A DNA stretch of 64,000 nucleotides, taken from the NCBI RefSeq assembly GCF_900112335.1, contig NZ_FOLG01000001.1, positions 434,001 through 498,000 of the forward strand, read 5' to 3'. The notes beneath the pieces are model-generated. The model saw only the letters and a program-made list of their open reading frames with translations, did no database searches and was not told the origin of the DNA. The position numbers and the translations under genes were made by a program. The number at the start of each line of letters is the position of its first letter. The first letter of the stretch is position 1. Source of the stretch: Tropicimonas isoalkanivorans. GTDB lineage: Bacteria; Pseudomonadota; Alphaproteobacteria; Rhodobacterales; Rhodobacteraceae. Shown one piece after another: positions 8,117 through 16,719 of this stretch.

Positions 8117-9190
8117 TCAATCGGCGTGATAGGCGCGGCCGGCGGAGTCGAAGAGATGCAACTGGCTCGTGTCGAAGCGCAGGGTTACGACGTCCCCCGG
8201 CGCGACCTGCGACCGTCCGTCGTCCAGCGCGATCACCGAGGTGCCGTCGCCGAGGCGGGTGTAGACCAGCGTCCGGTCTCCAAGATGTTCCACCACGGTC
8301 GCCTCGCCCTTTGTGTCGCCCTCGCCCGTCGTGACATGGACCGCCTCCGGCCGTATCCCCAGTTCGTAGGCGCCGTCATCGGGTATCGAGATGGTCATCG
8401 CCACGCGGGATCCGTCCCCGAGGGTTGCGCTCGCTTCTTTGCCTGAGGTCGATACGTCGGCGTCAAGGAAGTTCATCCCTGGATTTCCGACAAAGCCGGC
8501 AACGAAGCGCGAAGCAGGATAGGTGTAGACTTCCATCGGCGTTCCGATCTGCTCGATCCGGCAGTCGTTGAGGATGACGATGCGGTCGGCGAGCGTCATC
8601 GCCTCGGTCTGGTCGTGGGTGACGTAGATCATCGTGGCCGCAATGCGTTGGTGCAACTGCGCCAGTTCCACCCGCGTCCGCACCCGAAGTGCGGCGTCGA
8701 GGTTTGACAGCGGTTCGTCGAATAGAAACGCCGCCGGCTCCTTGACGATGGCCCGGCCGATCGCCACCCGCTGGCGCTGCCCGCCCGACAGCTGGCTCGG
8801 ACGGCGGTCGAGAAGCGCGTCCATCTCGAGGATGCGCCCGGCATCCTCGACCCGTGCGGCGATGTCCGCTTCCTTCATGCCCACGTTTCGCAGGCCGAAG
8901 GCCATGTTGTCCCGCACGGTCATGTGGGGATAGAGCGCGTAGTTCTGGAAGACCATCGCGACGTTCCGCTTGCCCGGCACGAGGTTCTGACATTCCTTCC
9001 CGCCGATCAGGAGCTTGCCTCGGTCGATGGTCTCGAGCCCCGCGATCATGCGCAGGAGCGTCGATTTTCCCGACCCCGAGGGCCCCAGAAAAACGACGAA
9101 CTCCCCTTGCCCGACCTGAAGGCTGATGTCCTTGATGACCTCGACGGCACCGAAGCTTTTCGAGACGTTCTCTAGTGCGATTTCCGCCAT
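8117..9190 (-). CDS. ABC sugar importer ATPase (MalK/UgpC type)
   Basis: A 357-residue ATPase of the carbohydrate uptake type 1 group. It has Walker [11 protein letters not shown]-loop [12 protein letters not shown], signature [15 protein letters not shown], Walker [11 protein letters not shown] and the switch His in YVTHDQ. A C-terminal TOBE region (about 240-355) is typical of MalK/UgpC. It is the last gene of the operon 12261 to 8117, directly after two permeases. The ribosome-binding site GGGGTAAGG overlaps the stop of the preceding gene, which indicates coupling. The substrate is probably an arabinose-containing saccharide, inferred from the linked GH51 enzyme. Confidence 0.92.
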   Translation of the reverse strand: MAEIALENVSKSFGAVEVIKDISLQVGQGEFVVFLGPSGSGKSTLLRMIAGLETIDRGKLLIGGKECQNLVPGKRNVAMVFQNYALYPHMTVRDNMAFGLRNVGMKEADIAARVEDAGRILEMDALLDRRPSQLSGGQRQRVAIGRAIVKEPAAFLFDEPLSNLDAALRVRTRVELAQLHQRIAATMIYVTHDQTEAMTLADRIVILNDCRIEQIGTPMEVYTYPASRFVAGFVGNPGMNFLDADVSTSGKEASATLGDGSRVAMTISIPDDGAYELGIRPEAVHVTTGEGDTKGEATVVEHLGDRTLVYTRLGDGTSVIALDDGRSQVAPGDVVTLRFDTSQLHLFDSAGRAYHAD

Positions 9191-9193
9191 ACC

Positions 9194-10036
9194 TTACCCC
9201 TTGATCCCCGCACTGAGCGTAATGGCCTGCGTGACCCGCCTCTGGAACAGCAGGTAGGCCAGCGCGACAGGGAAACCGGCGAGGACGGCCGAGGCCAGCT
9301 GCCGCGCGTAATAGACACCGAAGGCGTCGCTGACCTGGGTGATGCCGACCGTGATGGTCATCATTTCGGTCCGCGTGACCGCCAGGAACGGCCACAGGAA
9401 GGCGTTCCACGCCCAGATGAAGGTGACGATGGAGAGCGCCGTGGTCACGCCCCAGTTCATCGGAATATAGACCTTGGTGAGGATCCGGAACTCCGAGGCG
9501 TTGTCCATCACGGCCGCCTCGCGGAACTCTCGCGGGACCTGGTCGAAGAACTGCTTGTAGACGATGATGACCACGGGGTGGATAAGCTGCGGCAGGATAA
9601 TCCCGGCCCAGGTGTTCAGCAGCCCCATGTTCGCGATCAGCACGAAATGATTGATGATGAGAACCTGCGTGGGCACCATGAAACTCGCCAGGATCAGCCA
9701 CCAAAGCGGGCGCCGTCCCGGGAACCGAAGCTGGCTGAGGGCATAGCCTGCGAGGAGTGACGTGGAGACGGTCAGGACGGTCACGCCAAGCGCCGTGACC
9801 ACCGAGTTCAGGTACCAGCTGCCAATCTGCGTCTGTGTCAGGGCGAACCAGTAATGGCGTAGAGTCGGGTTCTCGGGCCAGAGCTCGATATACGGCCGCA
9901 CGACTTCGTCCTCGAGCTTGAAGGACGAAACGATGCCCCAGTAGATCGGGAAGGCCCAGATGAGGGCGGCGATCACCGTGATGATGGTGATGATCCCTCC
10001 CGCGATATTGTAGCGTCGCGTCGTGTCAGGGGTCAT
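9194..10036 (-). CDS. ABC sugar importer permease (MalG type)
   Basis: A 280-residue inner-membrane permease with six predicted helices (first about residues 13-33). The EAA loop reads EFREAAVMDNASEFRILTKV and is the contact site for the ATPase. The start overlaps the stop of the other permease (ATGA at 10033-10036). Length and topology match MalG-type subunits of CUT1 importers. It pairs with the permease at 10033-10926 and the binding protein at 11002-12261. Confidence 0.91.
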   Translation of the reverse strand: MTPDTTRRYNIAGGIITIITVIAALIWAFPIYWGIVSSFKLEDEVVRPYIELWPENPTLRHYWFALTQTQIGSWYLNSVVTALGVTVLTVSTSLLAGYALSQLRFPGRRPLWWLILASFMVPTQVLIINHFVLIANMGLLNTWAGIILPQLIHPVVIIVYKQFFDQVPREFREAAVMDNASEFRILTKVYIPMNWGVTTALSIVTFIWAWNAFLWPFLAVTRTEMMTITVGITQVSDAFGVYYARQLASAVLAGFPVALAYLLFQRRVTQAITLSAGIKG

Positions 10037-10926
10037 GTCTTGCGCTCCGCCAAACGCAGGAGCTGGAAATTCAGCACGGAGACCACAATGACCATCACGA
10101 AGAGCACCACCGCGATGGCCGCGGCCCGGCCACCGTCATCGTTCTGAAAGGCGCGCTGGTAGATGTAGTAGACCATCACGAGGTTGTCGTTCGGTCGCCC
10201 TCCTGTGGTGAACAGGTACACCTGGTCGAAGATCTTCAGCTGAAGGATCAGCTGGATCGTCAGAACCAGCGCCGTGACGGGCCATAACAATGGCCACGTC
10301 AGCTTGCGGAAGACGGTCCAGCGGCCGGCATTGTCCAGCTCTGCCGCCTCGTAGAATTCCACCGGGATTGCCCTGAGGCCTGCGAGAAACAGCAGGATCG
10401 AGAAACCACAGGTCCACCATATCGTCACGAAGGCAACGGCCGGCATGAACCAGGTCGACGTCTTGAAGATTGGAATGCGGTCGATACCCAGGGCATCGAA
10501 GAGGTGCATGGCGATGCCGAACTGGAAGTTCAGCGTCCAGTCCCAGATCCGGTAGACCACGGAGACCGGCAGGATGTAGGGCAGGAAGAACAGGGCCAGC
10601 ACGAGAGACTGAATTCGGCCTGAGAGCCGCGTGATGCCGAGGGCGATGGCGAGCGCCACAAGCGTCCCCGGAATCACCGTCAGCAGAACGAAGTAGGCCG
10701 TGTTCCAAAACGCCGTGCCGAAGCGTCGGTCATCCGGCAATCGGGTGTAGTTGTCGAGTCCGGTCCACTCTGCAGACTGCGGTCCGAAGCTGATGAGCGG
10801 CGCATCCTGAAAAGACAGGATGAACATGTTGATCGTCGGATAAACGAAGATCAGACCGTAGATCACCAGGAACGGTGCAATCAGGACATAGGCGATCAGC
10901 GTGTCATTTTTGGTGTTGCGGATCAC
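10033..10926 (-). CDS. ABC sugar importer permease (MalF type)
   Basis: A 297-residue permease with six predicted helices and an EAA loop (FYEAAELDNAGRW). The start is set at GTG 10926 because GGAGGA lies 6 nt upstream; an ATG at 10941 would place that Shine-Dalgarno inside the coding region and is probably not used. It follows the binding-protein gene after a 75-bp gap that contains a stable hairpin (10964-10988), so it is probably transcribed at a lower level than the binding protein. Part of the arabinoside importer. Confidence 0.9.
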   Translation of the reverse strand: MIRNTKNDTLIAYVLIAPFLVIYGLIFVYPTINMFILSFQDAPLISFGPQSAEWTGLDNYTRLPDDRRFGTAFWNTAYFVLLTVIPGTLVALAIALGITRLSGRIQSLVLALFFLPYILPVSVVYRIWDWTLNFQFGIAMHLFDALGIDRIPIFKTSTWFMPAVAFVTIWWTCGFSILLFLAGLRAIPVEFYEAAELDNAGRWTVFRKLTWPLLWPVTALVLTIQLILQLKIFDQVYLFTTGGRPNDNLVMVYYIYQRAFQNDDGGRAAAIAVVLFVMVIVVSVLNFQLLRLAERKT

Positions 10927-10963
10927 GTCTGGTCCTCCCATTCGAACCGGCCGTCACAAGAAA

Positions 10964-10988
10964 GGGGCGCGCGCTCGGCGCACGCCCC
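10964..10988 (-). terminator. Attenuating hairpin between binding-protein and permease genes
   Basis: On the minus strand a GGGGCG/CGCCCC stem, one mismatch and four further pairs close a 3-nt loop, followed by CCTTTCTTG. It sits right after the binding-protein stop. A partial terminator or mRNA-stabilising hairpin at this point is the usual way to make the binding protein in excess of the permeases. Confidence 0.6.
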
Positions 10989-11001
10989 CCTCCCGGGAGT
11001 A

Positions 11002-12261
11002 TTACATGTCGTTAAGTTCGTATTGGATTTCCTCGACCGCTTTGGCCGGGTCCATCTCTCCGTTCAGCGTCGGAACGAAGTACGTGGACATCACATCGAA
11101 CATCGGACCGGCGACACCCGAGAATTCGCTCTGGGGGTCGAAGATCATGTTCGCCGTCAGGGAGGAGTAAGTCGCATTGGGCTCCATCTGGGAATACTCC
11201 TCGGACGCCGTCACGCCGGAGTTGGCCGGGATGTGGCCCGCGGTCGCCCAGAAGAGCGAGTTTTTGGAGATCCAGGACATGACTTCGAGGACCGCATCGC
11301 GCTTGGCCGTGCCTTCATCCACGCCGTTGTTGGCGGGGATCGCGAAGGCGTGGCTGTCGGCGTATGTCGAAGCGTGGTCGAAGATCACCGGCAGCTCAAC
11401 GGCGCCCCAATCGAAAAGCCTCCCCTCGTCGGCAAGATCCTTCATCGTCGGGACTTCCCAAACGCCGTTGATCATCATCGCTGCCTCGCCCGAGGTGAAG
11501 AGCGCGACGGTCGCGGGATAGTCGGTATAGGTCGACTGCCACTGGTTTTTGGTCCATTCCTGCAGCACGGTCAGCGCATTCTGCAGCTTTTCGGCATTGT
11601 CGCCGGCCAGGAACTCGCCGTCGGTCAGGAGCTCGCCGTCCTGCTGGCCCATGAACGAGTAGATGGTGCGGTACATGAAGTTTCCGTCGGCCGTTACCGA
11701 CCCCAGCGGATACTCGACGCCCGCATCCTTGAGCGCAGCCAGGGTTTCCTCGAAGCCTTCGCGGCTGTCGAGCCCCATGGGCGTGCCATCCTCGTTGAGC
11801 CTGCCGGCTTTCTTGAGGAGTTCGCGGTTGTAGTAGAGCACGATGGGGTGCGTATCCAACGGCACCGCGTACTGCTTCCCATCGACGGTCACCGCGTTCC
11901 AGGTGGCTTCTGCGAAGTCCTCCTGGCTCAGGCCCATCTGCTCCCAGTCGGCATCGGTGATGGGCTGGATCACGCCCTGGCTCACGGCCAGCGGAATGCG
12001 GCTGGCGTGGTAGGTCATGATGTCGGGGGCTTCGCCGACGGCGACCGAGGTCTGCACCTTGCTATAGAAGGGGACACCCCATTCGAGCGTGGTCGCGTCG
12101 ATGGCGATCTCGCCCTCGTGGGCGGCGTTGAAGTCCTCGATCAGCGACTTCATTCGAACGCCGTCGCCGCCGCTCAGAAAGTCCCACCAGACTACGGTTT
12201 CCTGCGCCTGCGCCGCCGTCGCAAGCGTGGCCCCAAGGGCGATTCCAATCAGTTGTTTCAT
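11002..12261 (-). CDS. Extracellular sugar-binding protein (MalE/UgpB type)
   Basis: A 419-residue periplasmic binding protein of the bacterial extracellular solute-binding family 1. It has a signal peptide (about residues 1-19, ending AQA-QE) and a mature start ETVVWWDFLSGGDG typical of CUT1 binding proteins. The start is ATG 12261; an upstream in-frame ATG at 12276 is followed by GGAGGAGGAAAG, which is the ribosome-binding site of the true start. It is encoded downstream of the arabinofuranosidase gene with its own promoter and operator in the 108-bp gap. The ligand is probably an arabinose-containing oligosaccharide or an arabinoside. Confidence 0.92.
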   Translation of the reverse strand: MKQLIGIALGATLATAAQAQETVVWWDFLSGGDGVRMKSLIEDFNAAHEGEIAIDATTLEWGVPFYSKVQTSVAVGEAPDIMTYHASRIPLAVSQGVIQPITDADWEQMGLSQEDFAEATWNAVTVDGKQYAVPLDTHPIVLYYNRELLKKAGRLNEDGTPMGLDSREGFEETLAALKDAGVEYPLGSVTADGNFMYRTIYSFMGQQDGELLTDGEFLAGDNAEKLQNALTVLQEWTKNQWQSTYTDYPATVALFTSGEAAMMINGVWEVPTMKDLADEGRLFDWGAVELPVIFDHASTYADSHAFAIPANNGVDEGTAKRDAVLEVMSWISKNSLFWATAGHIPANSGVTASEEYSQMEPNATYSSLTANMIFDPQSEFSGVAGPMFDVMSTYFVPTLNGEMDPAKAVEEIQYELNDM

Positions 12262-12342
12262 CTTTCCTCCTCCCATACAGCGACCGGTCCCGGTCCGAGA
12301 TCGATGTTACACGACTGCCAGATCCAATCAACGATCTGTCGG

Positions 12343-12373
12343 TATATACCCGATTTTATGGTACGGTCGTCAA
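12343..12373 (-). promoter_or_regulatory. Predicted promoter of the binding-protein operon
   Basis: On the minus strand TTGACG (12373-12368) is followed after 18-19 nt by GTATAT/TATATA (12349-12343), a sigma-70-like pair, about 80 nt upstream of the binding-protein start. The operator at 12345-12366 fills the space between the two hexamers, which suggests repression by steric block. Confidence 0.45.
12345..12366. promoter_or_regulatory. Shared operator, copy A
   Basis: TATACC, nine bases, then GGTACGG. The inner halves ATACC and GGTA(C) form an inverted repeat. The same arrangement with the same 9-nt spacing recurs at 13914-13935 in front of the arabinofuranosidase gene. The two copies also share a TTT-rich spacer. 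Confidence 0.6.
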
Positions 12374-13878
12374 AGCCCTACGCGGATCATGGAATAGCTG
12401 TAGGGCGGCAGTGTTGCGCTGAGCGAATTGCCTTCGATGCTCACGCCGTTGCCATCCTGCGGCACCACCGTGTCCGGCGCCTCCTTGGTGTTTCTCGCCT
12501 CCAAGTCGTCATGCCGGATCAGGGTATGGCTCACTTCCTTCGGCGTGCCGAACCGTTCGAGCGAAAGCTCGACCTCCAGGGGCTCGCTCCCGTTCCGGTT
12601 GATCGCGAAGAAGGTCACGCTGCCCGCCTCGGCGTCGTGGACACCTGCAATGTCGAGGTAGCTGACCCCTGCCGCCATGTCCGCGTCATAGGTCGGGCAA
12701 TCAACGTCCAGTTGCAGAGCGGTACCGCGGCCATGGCGCGACGCGAGCTTGAACGGGTAATAGATCGTCTGCCGCCAGGCCGGCCCGCCCGGCTCCGTCA
12801 TGATCGGAGCGATCACGTTCACGAGCTGCGCGATGCAGGCGATGCGCACCCGATCCGACCGGCGGATGAAAGTGTTGAGGATGCAGCCCACCTGTAGCAC
12901 GTCCTCAAAGTTGTAGACGTCCTCCAGGATTGGCGGCCAGTACTTCCAGTCCTTGCCCTCCAGGTAGACCTGATCCTGCTTGCGGGTGTGATACCAGACG
13001 TTCCATTCGTCGAAGGAGATTTTCACATCTTTCTTCGACCGCTTCTTGCCCTTCACAAAGTCGATAACGCCACTCACCGTGCCGATATAACGGTCCAGTT
13101 TCTCAGGCAGAGCAAGGAAGTTCGCCGTATTTTTCTCGTAGTTCTCGAAGTACATATGCAAGGAAATATGGTCGATGTTGTCGTAGGTCTCCTCGAGCAC
13201 AGTGGCCTCCCACTGCGGATAGGTCGGCATGTCCGAGTGAGAGGAGCCGCAGACCACGAGTTCCAGGTCGCTGTCGAACGCGCGCAGTGCCTTGGCCGTC
13301 TCGTTCGCGAGGTGCCCGTATTCGCGGGCCGTTTTGTGGCCGACCTGCCAGGGGCCATCCATCTCGTTGCCGAGGCACCAGGTCTTCACCCCCCACGGGC
13401 TTTCCCGACCATTCTTGCGGCGCATGTCTGACCAATAGCTGCCGCCGGGATGGTTCACGTACTCGACGAAGCTCCGAGCCTCGTCGAGCCCGCGCGAACC
13501 GAGGTTGACTGCCAGCATCATCTCCACGCCCGCCTTCTCGGCCCAGTCGGCATACTCGTGAATGCCCACGTGGTTGTTCTCGAGCGTCTTCCACGCGAGA
13601 TCCAGCCGTGTCGGCCGGTCTTCCTTCGGACCGATCCCGTCCTCCCAATTGTAGGCGGAGACGAAGTTGCCGCCCGGATACCGGCAGATGGGCGTGTCGA
13701 GTTCGCGTACGAGGTCGATAACGTCCGTCCGCATCCCGCTTGCGTCAGCGCTTGGGTGATCAGGTTCGTAAATGCCGGTGTACACGGCCCGGCCAAGATG
13801 CTCCAGGAACGACCCGTAAAGCCGTTTGTCGATATCCGCGATTGCATAGCGCGAATGCGCTGTGACACGTGCCCTCAT
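12370..13878 (-). CDS. abfA: Alpha-L-arabinofuranosidase, GH51
   Basis: A 502-residue intracellular glycoside hydrolase that removes terminal arabinofuranosyl groups from oligosaccharides. The GH51 hallmarks are present: RYPGGNFVSAYNWEDG (about 66-81), the acid/base Glu172 in LGNEMDGPWQ, the nucleophile Glu291 in SFDEWNVWYH, and a C-terminal beta domain ending in LPPYSYSMIRV. No signal peptide is present, so substrates must be imported, fitting the adjacent ABC importer. Length is normal for GH51. An operator matching the one before the binding-protein gene lies 35 nt upstream. Transcription may continue into the importer genes through 12369-12262. Confidence 0.95.
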   Translation of the reverse strand: MRARVTAHSRYAIADIDKRLYGSFLEHLGRAVYTGIYEPDHPSADASGMRTDVIDLVRELDTPICRYPGGNFVSAYNWEDGIGPKEDRPTRLDLAWKTLENNHVGIHEYADWAEKAGVEMMLAVNLGSRGLDEARSFVEYVNHPGGSYWSDMRRKNGRESPWGVKTWCLGNEMDGPWQVGHKTAREYGHLANETAKALRAFDSDLELVVCGSSHSDMPTYPQWEATVLEETYDNIDHISLHMYFENYEKNTANFLALPEKLDRYIGTVSGVIDFVKGKKRSKKDVKISFDEWNVWYHTRKQDQVYLEGKDWKYWPPILEDVYNFEDVLQVGCILNTFIRRSDRVRIACIAQLVNVIAPIMTEPGGPAWRQTIYYPFKLASRHGRGTALQLDVDCPTYDADMAAGVSYLDIAGVHDAEAGSVTFFAINRNGSEPLEVELSLERFGTPKEVSHTLIRHDDLEARNTKEAPDTVVPQDGNGVSIEGNSLSATLPPYSYSMIRVGL

Positions 13879-13913
13879 GGCATCCCCTCCCCTATGTACC
13901 CTGATTTCAGGTT

Positions 13914-13935
13914 TATACCGTACTTTTAGGTATGG
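13914..13935. promoter_or_regulatory. Shared operator, copy B
   Basis: TATACC, nine bases, then GGTATGG, 35 nt before the arabinofuranosidase start. It matches copy A (12345-12366) in both half-sites and in spacing. A second small dyad, CCTGA-TT-TCAGG, lies next to it at 13900-13911. Confidence 0.6.
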
Positions 13936-13976
13936 TTGCCGGGCGACAGCCTCGCAGTCAAGGCTTTTCTGCGCTC

Positions 13977-14897
13977 TCAGCGCAGGCGCATCGTGATGTC
14001 CTGATCATAGTTTCCGAAGCCACGCCCGAAGATGTTCATCCCTCCGGGATGTTCGGCGTCTTCGCGGACGCCGATCCGGACCCGGATGGATCGGTGCCTG
14101 TCGACCTCTAGATCCTTCAGCGTTACATCCGAAACCCGCACCCCATCGACGTAGGTGCCGGTGCCGTTGATTCGCCACGTCTTGAGCTTGCCATATTGCG
14201 ATCCCGCCAACTTCCACCAATCGGGGGTGAAGACGCCCCGCTTGTCGCCGAAATCGCCGGGCGAGGTCCATGTGGCCACGTGTGTCCCGTTCACGCTCAA
14301 CGAGATGTCGGAGGGCCAGTCGGCGGAGGTGCCCGGCACCTCGGAACTTAGCTCCATGGAGAACTCGAGCGACTGCACCGGCTTATTCAAGAGCTTGGCA
14401 TTGTTGGGAAACTGGTACTCGACAAACCCCCGGGTGAACCAAAGGAGCCCCGCCCGCATACGGTCGGGATCGAGAAAGGTATCAGGCACGTCAAGGAGGC
14501 CGATGACCCCGTCTGCGGAGCACAGCCCGCACGGAGCAGTCACCTCGAAGTGCGAATACAGACCCAGCGGCATGGAGACCTCGATCTCGTCGTCGCGAAC
14601 CTCCGGCCCCTGATCGCTGAACGCCACGAGGATCTCGGTGAAGACGGACCGACAAACCTTCTGACTGCCCTTCCGCGCTTTCTGGATGTCCGTAACGACG
14701 AGGCCGACGGTCTCGAGCACCTGAATGTTCGAAGAAATCGTGGATTGGGGAAGCGAAAGTTCGGCCGCGACCTGGTTGACGTTCATCGGTCCGGACTTCG
14801 CCAAGAGTTTCAGGATCGAAATGCGGACTTCGCTTGCGAGGCCCTTGAGAACATCGAACTGATCAATAGGATCGACGACGAGCAGTTTGTTGGTCAT
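13977..14897 (-). CDS. ArsR-type regulator with long C-terminal domain
   Basis: A 306-residue protein. Residues about 10-95 form a winged helix of the ArsR/SmtB type (LASEVRISILKLLAKSGPMNVNQVAAELSLPQSTISSNIQVLETVGLV). The remaining 200 residues are not the usual metal-binding tail. They form a beta-rich region containing a CGLC motif (about 122-125), LWFTRGFVEYQFPN, and a C-terminal part rich in aromatic residues. Classical ArsR proteins have about 100 residues, so this is a fusion to a possible ligand-binding domain. Position next to the GH51 gene and importer suggests it controls them, perhaps by sensing arabinose or an arabinoside. A TATCCG-N5-CGGATA dyad lies 38 nt upstream and could mediate autoregulation. 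Confidence 0.8.
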   Translation of the reverse strand: MTNKLLVVDPIDQFDVLKGLASEVRISILKLLAKSGPMNVNQVAAELSLPQSTISSNIQVLETVGLVVTDIQKARKGSQKVCRSVFTEILVAFSDQGPEVRDDEIEVSMPLGLYSHFEVTAPCGLCSADGVIGLLDVPDTFLDPDRMRAGLLWFTRGFVEYQFPNNAKLLNKPVQSLEFSMELSSEVPGTSADWPSDISLSVNGTHVATWTSPGDFGDKRGVFTPDWWKLAGSQYGKLKTWRINGTGTYVDGVRVSDVTLKDLEVDRHRSIRVRIGVREDAEHPGGMNIFGRGFGNYDQDITMRLR

Positions 14898-14934
14898 CGG
14901 GATGGCTTTCTCCGGCAGTCAACGCCCTTATATG

Positions 14935-14951
14935 TATCCGGTAAGCGGATA
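14935..14951. promoter_or_regulatory. Dyad upstream of ArsR-type gene
   Basis: Perfect inverted repeat TATCCG-GTAAG-CGGATA, 38 nt before the regulator start. A second dyad (CCCGTT-A-AACGGG) lies at 14970-14982 and a short hairpin (GGCGACG-TTTTC-CGTCGCC) at 14986-15004. The first is a candidate autoregulatory operator. It does not match the TATACC-N9-GGTAYGG sites exactly. Confidence 0.4.
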
Positions 14952-15157
14952 TGAAAAAAGAGCCAATCGCCCGTTAAACGGGAGCGGCGACGTTTTCCGT
15001 CGCCTTGCAACGCCTCGCTGCGCACTTTGGGCTCCCTCACGGCCGGGTAAGACCCCGACATGGTCTGGCACGCGTGGCCGTCAGGCCGCTCGGTTGGTCG
15101 AGGGCCTGATCCGGAAGGTTTGGCCAGATTGGCCCGCGTCGGACGGCGCGCAGATCC

Positions 15158-16204
15158 CTAGGCCGACTCACGCATGATCAAACGGGCGGGGAAGAGCGCG
15201 GTTCCCTCAGGAATGTCAGCACAGGGCGCCTCCCCGGCATCTAGGCCTTCATCGGATATGGCCGCCAGCAGCAGGTTCAGGCTCGTGGTGGCGATTGCGG
15301 TATAGTCCTGCGCCACGGTCGTCAGGCCGGGACACGAAAAGGGGCTGAGCGGATGGTCGTCGTGACCTGCCACCCGCAAATCGGAGTCCGCCGTGCGGCC
15401 AATTTTCACCCCGCGCCGACACGCCGCAGCCATCACGCCAAAGGCAATCCGGTCGTTCGCGCACATGATGGTCCGTGTTGGAAAGCCGCCAATGTCGATC
15501 TGTCGGTTCGCCGCCGCGAACCCGGCTGCCTCGAAATTCCAGCCATCGGCGTCTACTGGAATGACCGTCGGGGTCCGATCGGCGCGTCCCATGGCCCGGA
15601 CATAAGCCTCCCGACGCTCGATGGCGTTGGAATTGACCCCGGGCATGTCCATGAAGCAGGGCGGCTCGCCGGTTCGGCAAAGGTAGTCGACCATCATCGA
15701 AATGCTCTGATCGTTGTCGGTGCCGACAAACGGCGCATCGATGCCGATCCGGGCATCGAGGACAACCAGTTCAATCCGCTTGTTCAGTTTTTGCAGCAGA
15801 TCTAGGTTGGACTTGTGACCCAGAGGCGCCACGATTGCGCCGGCGAGGTTGAGGGACAGCAACATTTCAAGGGCCGCAGTTTCCTCGGACGGCTCGCCAT
15901 GAGAGCTCAGAACGATGGCCCAGTAGCCCATCTCGCGACAGGTCGTTTCAATCCGCCGTACGACTTCCGCATAGAAGGGGTCGATCAGATGGGGCACGAC
16001 CAGGCCAATGTTCCGCGGATTGCGCCGCTTCAGGCTCTGGGCGAACAGGTTCGGACGAAAATCGTGCACCCGCAGAGCATCCTCGATCAGGCGCCGCGTC
16101 GTGCTCCGAACCGACGTCGGATCGGCAAAGTACTTCGCCACGGTCGGTCGGGACAGGCCGACGATCCGGGCGAAGTCACTCATGTTCCCGATTTTGTCCG
16201 CCAT
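15158..16204 (-). CDS. LacI-family transcriptional regulator
   Basis: A 348-residue regulator. The N-terminal helix-turn-helix (about residues 6-27, MSDFARIVGLSRPTVAKYFAD) and hinge are followed by a periplasmic-binding-protein-like domain starting near NIGLVVPHLIDPFYAEV. The start is ATG 16204 with AGGA 4-9 nt upstream; a longer frame to 16336 lacks family similarity. It lies between the arabinoside locus and the polyol locus and could serve either. In the GH51 locus an ArsR-type regulator is also present, so one of the two may control the divergent operon starting at 16720. Confidence 0.9.
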   Translation of the reverse strand: MADKIGNMSDFARIVGLSRPTVAKYFADPTSVRSTTRRLIEDALRVHDFRPNLFAQSLKRRNPRNIGLVVPHLIDPFYAEVVRRIETTCREMGYWAIVLSSHGEPSEETAALEMLLSLNLAGAIVAPLGHKSNLDLLQKLNKRIELVVLDARIGIDAPFVGTDNDQSISMMVDYLCRTGEPPCFMDMPGVNSNAIERREAYVRAMGRADRTPTVIPVDADGWNFEAAGFAAANRQIDIGGFPTRTIMCANDRIAFGVMAAACRRGVKIGRTADSDLRVAGHDDHPLSPFSCPGLTTVAQDYTAIATTSLNLLLAAISDEGLDAGEAPCADIPEGTALFPARLIMRESA

Positions 16205-16402
16205 TGTCCTAAGGTCGCTCCGCTCCTCTGAGGCGCGCCGAAATGTGCCAGTTACGTTAGTCCCTCGATCAGGGAGGCGGCAAGCCAATGGACGCGCCGC
16301 GCCAGCCTTGGGCCAGGAACTCCGGCCGGTGAACACAGATCCAGGACGTCAGCGCTGGTAGCGCGAATAGATGCCCTCCCCTGCCATCGTGTCAACGAAA
16401 GA

Positions 16403-16414
16403 TATCACGAGATA
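16403..16414. promoter_or_regulatory. LacI-type operator candidate
   Basis: TATCACGAGATA has the form TATC-nCGn-GATA, a dyad with central CG as in many LacI-family operators. It lies about 200 nt upstream of the LacI gene at 16204 and 300 nt upstream of the kinase gene. Also contains the TATCAC element seen elsewhere in this locus. Confidence 0.4.
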
Positions 16415-16564
16415 ATTATCCGGACTTTCCTGAGTTGAATTTTGCAACGGAAGCACCCCGTCATTAGGGTGCAGCAATAGCGTTTACAACATGCAGCAGC
16501 CACTTACTAACGGCGTTGCGCGTTGGCTTCCAAATGAACAGCCCACCTTGCACAGAGACAAAAA

Positions 16565-16614
16565 GTATCACGTGCAAAGTTTTTATTGACCGGGTCTCAG
16601 TCGAGGCGCATAGA
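16565..16614 (+). promoter_or_regulatory. Predicted promoter of the polyol operon with GTATCAC site
   Basis: TTGACC at 16586-16591, a 17-nt spacer and CATAGA at 16609-16614 form a sigma-70-like promoter about 105 nt upstream of the kinase start. GTATCAC at 16565-16571, followed by a GTTTTT element, lies immediately upstream of the -35 hexamer and resembles the centre of the dyad at 19637-19675. Confidence 0.45.
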
Positions 16615-16719
16615 CACGACTGTCGTGGCGCCGGGGCGTGGATTTGCGCGGGGCGCTCCGAGCAGGCTCGCGCCGGTTGACTCCGGTCGGGCCCGTCGCT
16701 CAGGAGGAGGAGTTCCAGA

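Larger units (their letters stand above)
16205..16719. other. Regulatory region between LacI gene and polyol operon
   Basis: A 515-bp divergent intergenic region, clearly AT-richer in 16390-16600 than the flanking genes. It contains a LacI-style dyad TATC-ACGA-GATA at 16403-16414, a GTATCAC motif at 16565-16571 and a sigma-70-like promoter at 16586-16614. No coding region is supported in it. Confidence 0.6.

Noticed and set aside
11023-12897. 624-codon plus-strand frame
   Set aside because: Antisense to the sugar-binding protein and arabinofuranosidase genes, which have clear family motifs. No start signal and no domain.
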